Assembly: GCA_016926155.1 (NCBI GenBank)
Contig: JAFGPC010000216.1
Span: 1-60,897 of the forward strand
DNA: 60,897 nucleotides
Reading direction: 5' to 3'
Origin: Sedimentisphaerales bacterium
GTDB taxonomy: Bacteria > Planctomycetota > Phycisphaerae > Sedimentisphaerales > Anaerohalosphaeraceae
A program made the position numbers and the translations under genes. Positions 44,522 to 53,281 of this stretch are shown in pieces (within the stretch, counting starts at the first letter, position 1; the number at the start of each line of letters is the position of its first letter). The notes below the pieces were generated by a model. That model saw only the letters and a list, made by a program, of their open reading frames with translations. It ran no database searches and had not been told where the DNA came from.

Positions 44522-44626
44522 TCCACTTCTTCCTTTCACTTCCTTTGGATCACGTAACGTACCGGATGAACAACTTATCTGTTATTACACTCATCGGATC
44601 GGCATAGCCACGCACGATCCAGTCTA

Positions 44627-44655
44627 CCTATACCCCCATTTCGGTATTTTGGCAA
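44627..44655 (-). promoter_or_regulatory. Putative promoter of ahcY
   Basis: Minus strand: TTGCCA (44655-44650), 17 bp, TATAGG (44632-44627). The leader is about 100 nt to ATG 44521. Confidence 0.45.
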
Positions 44656-44718
44656 GCTTTTAGACAGCCATTGAACCGAATGTTGACAGATTCAACAAGG
44701 TGTTGATACATTCTTTTT

Positions 44719-45246
44719 CTATCCGCAGCCCCACAGGATATAGATCCTGCATTTGTCAGGCACATAAGCGAAGACTCTGCCGACAGCGCCTTCGGCAACC
44801 AGAAATTTGGTTTCCTTTGCCAGTTGCCAATTGTCATCCTGATACTTACTTTCCCAGAAATCCGGGCCATGCCGGAAGAGAACATGCAACCAGTGATTTG
44901 TTTGAGGTAGAAAGTGATCGATACTCAAATCGGCTTCCTTTTCAAGCCAGGTTTCGCATTCATCCCGGCTATCCAAAGAAAAAGCAAAGTAATGATGTGC
45001 ATCAACAAAACCTCTTTTAGCACTGTATAAATGATGGGCATTTTCAGGCAAGGTCGAGGACCATTCATAATGGTCATATCGTATATCCGTATCGCTCTTG
45101 ATTTTGGGATAAGCCAGGTTGGCAAGAAATCCCTTCATCTGGACAGAAAAGTATCCTGCCAGAAATGCTCCGACAATTAAAAAAAGAAAGATAATCCCTT
45201 TCAACCAGAAGCTGATTTTACGATTCCTCTTGCCTCCCTTGCTCAT
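44719..45246 (-). CDS. Membrane-anchored hypothetical protein, 175 residues
   Basis: ATG 45246 opens the frame. A positively charged N-terminus is followed by one membrane helix (FWLKGIIFLFLIVGAFLAGY, about 13-32). The rest should face outside, with many acidic and aromatic residues (HYEWSSTLPENAHHLYSA, FRHGPDFWESKYQDDN) and a short hydrophobic end (RIYILWGCG). No known domain was recognised. It lies 33 bp after the thioredoxin lipoprotein gene on the same strand and may share its transcript. Confidence 0.6.
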   Translation of the reverse strand: MSKGGKRNRKISFWLKGIIFLFLIVGAFLAGYFSVQMKGFLANLAYPKIKSDTDIRYDHYEWSSTLPENAHHLYSAKRGFVDAHHYFAFSLDSRDECETWLEKEADLSIDHFLPQTNHWLHVLFRHGPDFWESKYQDDNWQLAKETKFLVAEGAVGRVFAYVPDKCRIYILWGCG

Positions 45247-45279
45247 TTAATTGTCCTCCTTTGCTCTGCTGTTGCCGTA

Positions 45280-46008
45280 TTATGCAGGCGGCAGGACGCC
45301 TCTCTGTCTTCCGACGGAAAGCACATGTTCGATGACCTCCTCGGTCAGTTCATGCCCTTCCAGCAGGGGAAAGCCTTCCCATACGACTACTCCCTCTTCC
45401 GGCTCGATGAGAATCGCGTGCGGGATGCCGAAGACGCCCAGGGCATTTTTGTAGCGTTTCTGCGGATCGACGCCCACGTGGAACTTCAGCTCGTTTTCGG
45501 CCATGAATTGGAGCACGGGCTCCTCCTCTTCCTCGCTGATCCCAATGACCACGAGCGAATCGGCATATTTTTCGGCAAACGCACTGAGCTTGGGCAGCAA
45601 CCGACGGCATGGCGGGCACCACGTCGCCCAACACTCCACGAGGACGTACTTGCCGTCCGTCTTCGGCTCGTCGGTGAGCCACTTGGATACGACGATTTCG
45701 GGCGCTTGTTCCCATAAGAACGAATCGGCCCACAGCCGCTTGGGCGGCGGAGCATCCTGGCCTTCCGATTCAATCGTAAAGGGCGAGTTGGCTGCGAACC
45801 GCGGGATCTCATCGGTTGTGGTTTTGGCCTGTGGTTCGGTCACAACGGGCTCTTCGCCCGCAGGTTCGGCCTGGACTGGATTGTTTGCCTGGGTCGCCTG
45901 TTCCGTAGATTCCTGTCGCGTCTGTTCAGATCCGACAGTCCGTTTACGACAGCCGCCTATGGCACATGCGAGTATCAACAAACCAGTCAGAAATACTGAT
46001 CGTATCAT
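45280..46008 (-). CDS. TlpA-like thioredoxin lipoprotein
   Basis: This 242-residue protein has a lipoprotein signal (SVFLTGLLILACAIGGC, lipobox AIGGC). A long Gln/Thr/Glu/Pro-rich linker (about 22-85) follows, then a thioredoxin-fold domain of TlpA/ResA type whose active site VECWATWCPPCRRLL carries the redox pair CPPC. IPHAILIEPEEGVVVWEG includes the cis-Pro region. It is anchored to a membrane facing the periplasm and probably reduces or exchanges disulfides there. The partner is unknown. The hypothetical membrane protein gene follows on the same strand. Confidence 0.9.
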   Translation of the reverse strand: MIRSVFLTGLLILACAIGGCRKRTVGSEQTRQESTEQATQANNPVQAEPAGEEPVVTEPQAKTTTDEIPRFAANSPFTIESEGQDAPPPKRLWADSFLWEQAPEIVVSKWLTDEPKTDGKYVLVECWATWCPPCRRLLPKLSAFAEKYADSLVVIGISEEEEEPVLQFMAENELKFHVGVDPQKRYKNALGVFGIPHAILIEPEEGVVVWEGFPLLEGHELTEEVIEHVLSVGRQRGVLPPA

Positions 46009-46168
46009 AAATTACTCCGATATTGGATCAATCTTTGTCAAGTTAGATAGATTGTAGGCCCTCCGAGGCTTGGATGCAACCTCCGGCTATTGTAAAGAAA
46101 ACGAATCAAGGCCGGTTTTGAAAGTAACTCAGACCGATAGATTATCATAGAGTCTAAGAAAGTATTTA

Positions 46169-46285
46169 GGGATCTTTAGAGATCTTTGGGGATCTTCCAT
46201 TTTTAGCTCAAAAACCGAACATCCCATGGGGCTCTTTGGGATGTTGGGCTGGCGCTATCAAAAATCCAACTTCCCTAAAGATCCC
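46169..46285. repeat. Phased GATCTTT repeats and an 11-bp inverted repeat upstream of the AAA ATPase
   Basis: Three consecutive 10-bp units begin GATCTT at 46171, 46181 and 46191 (GATCTTTAGA, GATCTTTGGG, GATCTTCCAT). An inverted copy, CTAAAGATCCC (46275-46285), matches GGGATCTTTAG (46169-46179) exactly. Between them AACATCCCA (46218-46226) and TGGGATGTT (46237-46245) form a 9-bp hairpin. The 10-bp phase puts the units on one face of the helix, as for binding-site arrays. The intergenic region 46009-46486 contains no visible gene. Confidence 0.55.
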
Positions 46286-46334
46286 CCAATATCCCAACCA
46301 TTTTCTTCTAGGAAACCTTTCAATATCGTTCTGG

Positions 46335-46355
46335 ATGCCGGATCAAGCCCGGCAT
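46335..46355. repeat. Short REP-like palindrome
   Basis: ATGCCGG (46335-46341), loop ATCAAGC, CCGGCAT (46349-46355). Short palindromes of this GGATCAAG-centred type recur in many bacterial genomes. Only one copy lies in this window. Confidence 0.4.
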
Positions 46356-46423
46356 GACAAGGAAGAACCATTTACCAAAGACCAACGACTTCATCCTGAG
46401 ACATGAGGGATTTCAGTTAGGGA

Positions 46424-46451
46424 TTGTCTCCAGTACGCAGGCTGATATAAT
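46424..46451 (+). promoter_or_regulatory. Putative promoter of the AAA ATPase gene
   Basis: TTGTCT (46424-46429), 16 bp, TATAAT (46446-46451). The leader to ATG 46487 is short, about 30 nt, and contains GAAACGAGGAAAGG as SD. Confidence 0.5.
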
Positions 46452-46486
46452 AGAATATACGGGATGAGAAACGAGGAAAGGTCGAG

Positions 46487-47968
46487 ATGAGCGATATCCA
46501 GCATTTGACGGAAATGATTCGCGCGGGTACGGCGGCGATTTCCATTGTAACGCACGAGGAGACCTACGCCCTGGAGTGTCTCTGTACGGCGGCCTTCAAT
46601 AATCGCAAGGGGGTTTTGATCTGGTCGGCCGGCTGCGGATTCCGTGACGGCATTCTCGACAAATCGCCTGTTACCGACACCGACAACGCCATCTCGGCCC
46701 TGCGTTACATTCTCCTGCAAAACCAGAAGATCGTTTATGTTATGCTCGATCTGTCCGCCCATATCAAGGACAACGTCGTCATGCGGCTGCTTCGTGACAC
46801 AATCCAGCACTGCCATTCCACTGGAGCCAACCTGACTATGATCGATGCCGAGGATCGCTGGCCGGCCGTGATTTCCTCTCATGTCACCTCCTATGACCTC
46901 TCCCTTCCGGACGAGAAGGAGCTGGTCGAAATCGTACGCAATTCCCTGAAAAGCGCCCATAAAGCCCGCCCGATTCGCATCGAAATTTCACAACAGGGTA
47001 TGGATGCCATAATCCGCAACCTACGGGGCTTGACCCGCCGACAGGTCAAGGATCTCGTGCTTTCGACTATCGGCGATAATCGGGTCCTGAATGATGACGA
47101 TGTGGTCAATATACTGGCCGGTAAGCGTAAGATGTTGCGCGTCGACGGGTTGCTTACCTATGTCGAAGCACCACTGACGCTCGATGAGATCGGGGGAATG
47201 GAAAACCTCAAGCGATGGCTCAATACCCGCAAAGGCGCCTTCAGCAAAGAGGCTCGTTCGTTCGGGCTGGAGGCGCCCAAGGGCGTGCTTATGCTCGGCG
47301 TGCAGGGTGCAGGCAAGAGTCTTTGCGCCAAAGCCGTTGCTACAGCATGGCAGCAGCCGCTACTTCGTCTGGATCCGGGGCGGCTGTACAACAGTTATGT
47401 CGGCGAATCCGAGAGAAATCTGCGCCTGGCCCTGCGACAGGTGGAGATGATGAGTCCGGCGGTTCTCTGGGTGGATGAAATTGAAAAAGCGTTCGCCTCG
47501 GCCGCTTCGCGCAGCACCGACGGAGGCCTCTCTCAGCGTATGTTCGGAACACTGCTGACCTGGATGCAGGAGCATGCCGATCCGGTCTTTGTCGTGGCTA
47601 CGGCCAATGACATCGCCGCCCTGCCCCCTGAACTACTTCGAAAAGGCCGGTTCGATGAAATCTTCTTCATAGGCCTTCCCCAGCATGATGCCCGACGACA
47701 GATTTTCGAGATTCACTTACGCCGCCGCAATCGCAATCCGGAAGCCTTCGATCTCGAAAAACTGATCGAATGCAGTGACGGTTACAGCGGCGCGGAGATC
47801 GAGCAGTCCATTGTCTCAGCTATGCATGAAGCGTTTGGAAACGGCGATGTGACTAGCGATCATATTATCTATGCTCTGCAGAACTCCCCGCCTTTGTCAG
47901 TAACCATGAAAGAGCGCATCGCCGAACTGTATCGCTGGGCCCAGGGCCGCTGCGTTTCGGCCGACTGA
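46487..47968 (+). CDS. Ycf46-like AAA ATPase
   Basis: This 493-residue protein has an N-terminal regulatory domain (about 1-225), similar in layout to cyanobacterial/chloroplast Ycf46: IVTHEETYALECLC, DRWPAVISSHVTSYDL, GLTRRQVKDLVLSTIGD. The AAA module follows: APKGVLMLGVQGAGKSLCAK (Walker A), WVDEIEKAFA (Walker B), VATANDIAALPPELLRKGRF (sensor/arginine finger region), and SDGYSGAEIEQSIVSA in the C-terminal lid. ATP-driven remodelling is expected; the substrate is unknown. In cyanobacteria Ycf46 has been linked to carbon uptake regulation, which should not be transferred here. The lipoprotein gene follows 14 bp downstream, so they are likely cotranscribed. Confidence 0.85.
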   Translation: MSDIQHLTEMIRAGTAAISIVTHEETYALECLCTAAFNNRKGVLIWSAGCGFRDGILDKSPVTDTDNAISALRYILLQNQKIVYVMLDLSAHIKDNVVMRLLRDTIQHCHSTGANLTMIDAEDRWPAVISSHVTSYDLSLPDEKELVEIVRNSLKSAHKARPIRIEISQQGMDAIIRNLRGLTRRQVKDLVLSTIGDNRVLNDDDVVNILAGKRKMLRVDGLLTYVEAPLTLDEIGGMENLKRWLNTRKGAFSKEARSFGLEAPKGVLMLGVQGAGKSLCAKAVATAWQQPLLRLDPGRLYNSYVGESERNLRLALRQVEMMSPAVLWVDEIEKAFASAASRSTDGGLSQRMFGTLLTWMQEHADPVFVVATANDIAALPPELLRKGRFDEIFFIGLPQHDARRQIFEIHLRRRNRNPEAFDLEKLIECSDGYSGAEIEQSIVSAMHEAFGNGDVTSDHIIYALQNSPPLSVTMKERIAELYRWAQGRCVSAD

Positions 47969-47981
47969 TAAGGAGATGATT

Positions 47982-48539
47982 ATGCGTATCATGTATTTTG
48001 CATCTGCATTGCTGGCTGTGGGGCTCATGGGCTGTGGGCAAGCAACCATATATAATGCCCGAATCGGATATGACGGCCCGGCTCAACCGCTGGACAATCT
48101 GGCTGTCATTGCCTTCCATCATGTGGACACCAAGATCCATACCGTAGACGGTCAATCCGTCTGGAAAATGCCGCTTTTACTGCAATCTCAGGATGTTCCC
48201 CCAGGGCAACTTTTATTCGGCAGCGCAGCGGTTCTTCTGACACCGGGTTCGCATACGTTTACCTTTATCCACATGCGATGGGAGACTGACTGGAAAGGCG
48301 ATCTGATACGCTATAATTCCTATCGGCCCGTCGAAGCCCAATTCGAAGTACAAGCCGGCCGGCTCTATACCATCAAACAGAAGCTGCACAACTATAATAC
48401 CTTCCGTTCCTACAATGACTGGGTGACCTGGGTGCCTGAACTAGTCGAACTCGGATTTGTCGAGCAGCTACTGGAACCTTCTCTTGCCGAGCCCTGGCTG
48501 GCTTCGGTCGATCTCTGGAGAAAGAAAGCCATGGAATAG
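47982..48539 (+). CDS. Lipoprotein of unknown function
   Basis: ATG 47982 is chosen because AGGAG (47971-47975) lies 6 nt upstream; ATG 47976 would overlap it. The 185-residue product has a lipoprotein signal (IMYFASALLAVGLMGC). The mature part is beta-rich, with LLTPGSHTFTFIHMRWETD and RPVEAQFEVQAGRLYTIKQK. That region is reminiscent of small periplasmic lipoproteins with a PEGA-like or cell-envelope stress fold, which I cannot confirm. It is cotranscribed with the AAA ATPase and possibly links it to the envelope. Confidence 0.7.
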   Translation: MRIMYFASALLAVGLMGCGQATIYNARIGYDGPAQPLDNLAVIAFHHVDTKIHTVDGQSVWKMPLLLQSQDVPPGQLLFGSAAVLLTPGSHTFTFIHMRWETDWKGDLIRYNSYRPVEAQFEVQAGRLYTIKQKLHNYNTFRSYNDWVTWVPELVELGFVEQLLEPSLAEPWLASVDLWRKKAME

Positions 48540-48631
48540 CTCCACCAGTTTGCTTATCTTCGCTTTATCGATAATTTTTTCCCTTTGAATTGCGACTTGC
48601 AAGCCATGAATCCCTGTGTTTAAATATCGGT

Positions 48632-49627
48632 ATGTTTGAAAAGATTACCATTATTGGTGATGGGGCGATGGGCACGGTTTGCTCGATGCTGTTGTGCGCC
48701 AAAGGTTTTCAAGTAACCTTATGGGGCTACGATGTCGACCAGCTCGCCGAAATCGCCATCAAGCGTGAGAACGTGCGTTTTTTGCCGGGTTATGCGCTTC
48801 CGGATGAACTGTACTTTGAAGCCGGTGACGACAAGGCCGTGAAGAATGCAGATTTGATCATTTCGGCTGTGCCTTGTCAATTCATGCGTGTTGTCTGGAA
48901 CCGGCTCAGGAAGCATACACCACGTTCCATCCCGATCGTCAGCGTTGCCAAGGGTATCGAACAGGAAACTTTATTTTGCCCGACCGAGATCCTAGCCGAA
49001 GTTCTTGGAAAGAAACGTCGTTATGCCACGCTTTCGGGTCCGACCATCGCCGATGAAATCGCCCGTAGCCTGCCCGCCACGGCCACAGCCGCCAGCCAAA
49101 GTAAAAAACTGGCCACACAAATCCAAAAAACCTTTAACGGCGAATTGTTCCGCGTCTATACCAATACCGACATACTCGGCGTGGAATTGTGCGGCGCCGT
49201 CAAGAATGTGATTGCCATTGCCGCCGGCATTATCGACGGCATCCATTTCGGTGACAATGCCAAGGCCGCCCTGTTGAGCCGCGGCCTGGCCGAGATTCGT
49301 CGCCTGGGGCTCGCCATGGGAGCCCAGGAAAACACCTTTGCGGGCCTGTCGGGCCTGGGGGATCTGGTTACCACCTGCATCTCTCCGCACGGGCGAAATC
49401 GTTCCTTCGGGGAGCGAATCGGACGGGGTATGACCAGCGAACAGGCACAGCAGGCGATTCGCGGGATCGTCGAGGGCGTACAGACCTGCCGCGGCGTCCT
49501 GAAACTGGCAAAAAAACACTGTGTGGAAATGCCGATCACCGAGGCGGTCTGCGAGGTCATTCACGAAGGAAAAAGCGTCCAGGAAGCCATTCACGACCTC
49601 ATGAGTAGAAGACTCAAGGCCGAGTAA
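48632..49627 (+). CDS. gpsA: Glycerol-3-phosphate dehydrogenase [NAD(P)+]
   Basis: The enzyme makes sn-glycerol-3-phosphate from dihydroxyacetone phosphate for phospholipid synthesis. ATG 48632 is used because the Rossmann start KITIIGDGAMGTV (G-x-G-x-x-G) follows at once; the earlier in-frame GTG-like start would add 14 non-conserved residues. The 331-residue protein shows AVPCQFMRVVW, the catalytic Lys in LCGAVKNVIAIAAGI, NAKAALLSRGLAEIRRLG and GLSGLGDLVTTC. A C-terminal EGVQTCRGVLKLAKKH helps define the substrate site. No strong SD is seen. Confidence 0.95.
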   Translation: MFEKITIIGDGAMGTVCSMLLCAKGFQVTLWGYDVDQLAEIAIKRENVRFLPGYALPDELYFEAGDDKAVKNADLIISAVPCQFMRVVWNRLRKHTPRSIPIVSVAKGIEQETLFCPTEILAEVLGKKRRYATLSGPTIADEIARSLPATATAASQSKKLATQIQKTFNGELFRVYTNTDILGVELCGAVKNVIAIAAGIIDGIHFGDNAKAALLSRGLAEIRRLGLAMGAQENTFAGLSGLGDLVTTCISPHGRNRSFGERIGRGMTSEQAQQAIRGIVEGVQTCRGVLKLAKKHCVEMPITEAVCEVIHEGKSVQEAIHDLMSRRLKAE

Positions 49628-49676
49628 ACAAAGCCGATAGTTCCTTTCCCTACCTCTGTACCCTGTCGTTCGAACC

Positions 49677-50834
49677 TTACTCTTTTTCCTTTGCCGCCAC
49701 GCCGAATGCCGCCGCCATTCCGATGGGAATCAGAATCCAATCCCAGTAGTCAAATGATTCCTGAAACGCCATTGAAAAGCCAGCAGGTGTATCATTCATC
49801 CTCTGAAGAAGGCCCTGTGTCATTTCAGGAAAGTACTTTCGGGTCATTTGACGTGCCTGTGCTTCATCCCACGCAGACATTGTTTCCATGATTTTCGGCA
49901 CATACACTATCATCTGCTCATCCAACTCCTCGTCCTCCTGGCCCGAAGCAAAATTTTGAATCAGCCGATTTACTGTTCCCTCTTCGATCTGACCGTTTTC
50001 TTCCAGATGGCGACAGACAATCATAAAGATTATTTCCGGCTGCTCTTCCATCATTTTATCAATTGCTTTATCGGTCAGCTCTCCTTGAATTTCTTTCATG
50101 AATCGTTGATTGTCTTGAGCCAATGCCTTTAAATCCGGAAGTAAAAACCACTGAGCAAGAAAGGCCTTACCAGCAAACATCCCTCCCAAACCGATCACGG
50201 CAGCAACAATACCTAAAAAAATGTTTCGATGTTGGGTTAAAAGGACAAGTCCTCCCCCGGCCGCAGCACCAATCAGAACTTCCAGATAGAAAAAGTTAAA
50301 ACCTGTTGCCGTCGCCACCCCGGCCCAGATCGCCGCCACAACGACGGTACATACAATAGAACAAGCAACGGCTAATGGAATTTTCCCCGCACCTTTAGCA
50401 AGAGCCGTTACAGGTGCCGAACCGCTGGAAGATATAACTTTGGGTATCGACGAGGCCGGTCTTGGCGGTGCCTCTTGCATTTCGACAGCTGGTTCTCTCT
50501 GGAGATCCGTCCCGAAAACATCATCCCCCCACATATCTACATTATCATCATTTCCACTTTGACCTGCACCTGTTACAACCGGGGCCCTTTCCAATGGCGG
50601 TTCTGTTGGAGAATCCAATCTGACATTCCCGTTGAACATTTCGGCATTCTCGGTTGCAAACGGATCCTGGGGATCGGCATATTGAGCTGTGGGAATCGCT
50701 TTGTCCGCCTTGTCGACAGGTGGTGTTGGAACTATACAGGGCTCCTGGCACCGCGCACAGCGTACGCGTTTTCCGGCCCAGTCGTCTTTCACCCCCATTT
50801 TCTGATTGCACTTGACACACCGAAACTTGATCAT
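49677..50834 (-). CDS. Zinc-ribbon membrane protein of unknown function
   Basis: I choose ATG 50834, with GGGAGG 7-8 nt upstream on the minus strand. The product is about 385 residues. The N-terminus is a double-Cys zinc ribbon (FRCVKCNQKMGV ... RVRCARCQEPC, two CxxC pairs), then a long disordered Pro/Asp/Glu linker (about 40-165). Three or more membrane helices follow (AVACSIVCTVVVAAIWAG, YLEVLIGAAAGGGLVLL, IVAAVIGLGGMFAGKAFL). A helical region rich in acidic residues comes next, and a final helix is near the C-terminus. This zinc-ribbon plus TM layout is common in planctomycetes. Function is unknown; the ribbon probably faces the cytoplasm and binds protein or nucleic acid. Confidence 0.75.
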   Translation of the reverse strand: MIKFRCVKCNQKMGVKDDWAGKRVRCARCQEPCIVPTPPVDKADKAIPTAQYADPQDPFATENAEMFNGNVRLDSPTEPPLERAPVVTGAGQSGNDDNVDMWGDDVFGTDLQREPAVEMQEAPPRPASSIPKVISSSGSAPVTALAKGAGKIPLAVACSIVCTVVVAAIWAGVATATGFNFFYLEVLIGAAAGGGLVLLTQHRNIFLGIVAAVIGLGGMFAGKAFLAQWFLLPDLKALAQDNQRFMKEIQGELTDKAIDKMMEEQPEIIFMIVCRHLEENGQIEEGTVNRLIQNFASGQEDEELDEQMIVYVPKIMETMSAWDEAQARQMTRKYFPEMTQGLLQRMNDTPAGFSMAFQESFDYWDWILIPIGMAAAFGVAAKEKE

Positions 50835-51063
50835 ACCGAGCCTCCCTTTGCCCCCCGTGTTTTCCCTTTCGTCGGAACCCAACAACTCTCCGGATACTCT
50901 TTTTATTATATCGACTAAAATGATTCCGGTCAAAATAAATCTCTGTCATCGACCTTCTTATAAAAATACATCCCCTGTTCTCAATGTAACCCTGATAGCA
51001 AGCTTACCGCCATTGTCCCGAACAGGCGCTTGACGCCAGCCAAACCTTTGGGTAACATACCCG

Positions 51064-51083
51064 CTTTCCGGTGCGGACCGGAA
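51064..51083. promoter_or_regulatory. Hairpin upstream of the aldose epimerase gene
   Basis: TTTCCGGT (51064-51071), loop GCGG, ACCGGAAA (51076-51083). This 8-bp perfect stem lies about 42 bp before ATG 51126. No T-run follows on the forward strand, so it is better read as an operator palindrome or leader hairpin than as a terminator. Confidence 0.35.
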
Positions 51084-51125
51084 AAAGAAGGGATGGTCAC
51101 CTCAAAACAGTAGAAAGGATGAACC

Positions 51126-52274
51126 ATGAAGACACGTTTCTTAGTGATAGCCGCTGCAGTAATGATTGGATTCTATGCAGGCTGTGACACCCAGATCATG
51201 GGGATCAAATTCGGAAAAGGGACAAATATGAACATTTCCAAAGAATCCTTCGGCAAGACGCCCGATGACAAATTAGTCGATCTCTACACGCTCACCAACG
51301 GTAACGATATGACCGTCAAGATCACCAACTATGGCGGCATCATCACCAACCTGATGGTTCCCGACCGCGACGGTAAGATCGATGACGTAGTTCTCGGATT
51401 CGATACACTAGAGGAATACCTGGCCGGACACCCCTATTTCGGGGCGATCGCCGGTCGATACGCCAACCGCATCGCCAAAGGGAAATTCACCCTCGACGGT
51501 GTGGAATATAATCTGGCCGTCAATAATGGAGAAAATCACCTTCATGGGGGTATTGTTGGCTTTGACAAAGTCGTCTGGACCGCCGTCCCCGGCAAGGCTC
51601 GCTCCGATCGCGTCATGCTCACACTGACATATCTGAGCAAGGACGGGGAAGAGGGCTACCCCGGTAATCTGAATTGCACCGTGGTCTACGAGTTGACCGC
51701 CGACAATGAATTGAAGATAACTTATAAAGCCACCACTGACAAGGCCACCGTGTTGAACCTGACCAACCATAGCTACTTTAACCTGGCCGGACAGGCTTCC
51801 GGCGACATTCTCGGCCATGTGCTGACCCTCAACGCAAACTATTTTACTCCCGTCGACGAGGGCCTGATACCCACCGGACAGCTTGATAGTGTTAGAGGAA
51901 CGGTTTTCGATTTTACCTCTCCCCATACTATCGGCGAACGCCTAAATGATGTGCCTATGACCGGCGGCTATGATCACAACTTCTGCCTGAATAGCCAGGA
52001 TGGTTCGCTGGCCTGGTGCGCCACCGTTTACGAACCTGAAACCGGGCGAGTCCTGGAAATTGAAACCACCCAGCCGGGTGTGCAGTTCTACACAGGCAAC
52101 TTCCTGGACGGCTCCAATAAAGGAAAAGGAACCACCTATAACAAACATAACGGCTTCTGCCTGGAAACCCAGCATTGGCCTGATTCGCCCAATAAGCCCC
52201 ATTTCCCCTCAGCGGTTCTGGAACCCGGTCGAACGTATGATGAAGTGACCATATTCAAGTTTTCCACGAAATAG
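51126..52274 (+). CDS. Exported aldose 1-epimerase (galactose mutarotase), lipoprotein
   Basis: ATG 51126 follows GAAAGGATGAACC. The 382-residue protein begins with a lipoprotein signal (FLVIAAAVMIGFYAGC). The mutarotase fold follows: KITNYGGIITNLMVPDRDG, HPYFGAIAGRYANRIAKGKF, GENHLHGGIVGFDKVVW with catalytic His, LTNHSYFNLAG with the second His, and TQPGVQFYTGNFLDG. The catalytic Glu should lie in HNGFCLETQHWPDSPN. It interconverts alpha and beta anomers of galactose or glucose and here acts on sugars released outside the cytoplasm. A terminator follows it. Confidence 0.94.
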   Translation: MKTRFLVIAAAVMIGFYAGCDTQIMGIKFGKGTNMNISKESFGKTPDDKLVDLYTLTNGNDMTVKITNYGGIITNLMVPDRDGKIDDVVLGFDTLEEYLAGHPYFGAIAGRYANRIAKGKFTLDGVEYNLAVNNGENHLHGGIVGFDKVVWTAVPGKARSDRVMLTLTYLSKDGEEGYPGNLNCTVVYELTADNELKITYKATTDKATVLNLTNHSYFNLAGQASGDILGHVLTLNANYFTPVDEGLIPTGQLDSVRGTVFDFTSPHTIGERLNDVPMTGGYDHNFCLNSQDGSLAWCATVYEPETGRVLEIETTQPGVQFYTGNFLDGSNKGKGTTYNKHNGFCLETQHWPDSPNKPHFPSAVLEPGRTYDEVTIFKFSTK

Positions 52275-52317
52275 GCGGAGTTGACCGTTAAGCGAGTATA
52301 ATGTGAAAAAAATGATT

Positions 52318-52360
52318 GGCGGCGAACTTTCGGCATATCGATAGCGCCGCCTTTCTTTTT
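52318..52360 (+). terminator. Intrinsic terminator of the aldose epimerase gene
   Basis: GGCGGCG (52318-52324), a 20-nt loop, CGCCGCC (52345-52351), followed by TTTCTTTTT. A 7-bp GC stem plus T-run, about 45 bp past the stop. Confidence 0.75.
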
Positions 52361-52444
52361 AAAACGACGGATTAACGGGCCGGGCAGGGTTCTAAGGAGA
52401 AATGAACGTCAACTTAACTTTACTTATAAACTGTTGATCCTATC

Positions 52445-53089
52445 TTACCGCATGACCCAGGTTTTGCTCTTGAAAGTCAGGTTTGTCTGAGCCCGGAGTT
52501 TGGCGTCGCCACCTGTAAAGTATTCCAATCCTAGTGTCTTTCGCAGGATTACTTTTTGGGGGATTCCTACGGAATCGACTTTGATCGGATGATCAATTAC
52601 AGCCGTTTCATTGCTCAGGCCGGCGAGGAAAAACGTCACCAACCCGGCTTTGGAATCAAAATCCGGCCAGATAATGGCAATATCCCGCGTGTGGTCTTGC
52701 CCCTGAAGAATCTTATGGTCCACATCCTCCAGTGCTTCCAAAAAAGGATATCGTCCCTGGTGCCGCAGTTTAATCGCATCGAACACCGCACGGGGAGTAT
52801 CGGTTCCGGCTTGGATCGTTTTGAAGGTATCGGTCACCAATTCGCAGGAGGGGTAAAAAGGTGCATCCGTCATGGTACTGTTATTTGTTACGATCAGAAT
52901 AATATACCAGAATCGTCTCGCTTGTTCTTCACCGGGTAGTTTCATGGTAATCTGCTGGGGATTCTCATAGACAACCTCTAACGTCCAGTCGCCAATAGCA
53001 GACACCACCGCCGGTTTGGGATAGCTCAACACAGTCCCGATCCCGATCAGCATCCCAAGAGACACTATAGCCACAACCGCTCGTTTCAT
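52445..53089 (-). CDS. Exported hypothetical protein, 214 residues
   Basis: ATG 53089 starts a signal-like segment (VVAIVSLGMLIGIGTVLSYP). The mature protein is beta-rich (DWTLEVVYENPQQITMKL, RFWYIILIVTNNSTM), followed by a mixed region with IAIIWPDFDSKAGLVTFFLA. The pattern looks like an exported Ig-like or Sbal-type sandwich, a type often seen in planctomycetes, but no named domain is visible. It lies convergent to the epimerase and divergent from mgtE. Function is unknown. Confidence 0.6.
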   Translation of the reverse strand: MKRAVVAIVSLGMLIGIGTVLSYPKPAVVSAIGDWTLEVVYENPQQITMKLPGEEQARRFWYIILIVTNNSTMTDAPFYPSCELVTDTFKTIQAGTDTPRAVFDAIKLRHQGRYPFLEALEDVDHKILQGQDHTRDIAIIWPDFDSKAGLVTFFLAGLSNETAVIDHPIKVDSVGIPQKVILRKTLGLEYFTGGDAKLRAQTNLTFKSKTWVMR

Positions 53090-53281
53090 ACCGACTACCC
53101 TTTCCGATACGGATACAAACCTATCAAACGGCTATTATAACGCAAAAAAACGCACGGGTAAAGAAGTTTCTGGGCAGGAATCGGTTTCCGGGACTTGCCA
53201 AAGTCGCTCCGGTCGGGTTTAATGAGTCCAGCGGGACCGAATCGACGTCAAATCTACACAATAGGGTTCAGGAACGGAGTC

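Noticed and set aside
44540-44718. SAH riboswitch before ahcY
   Set aside because: The expected conserved helices and the CCGAGGAGCG-like core are not present in the leader.
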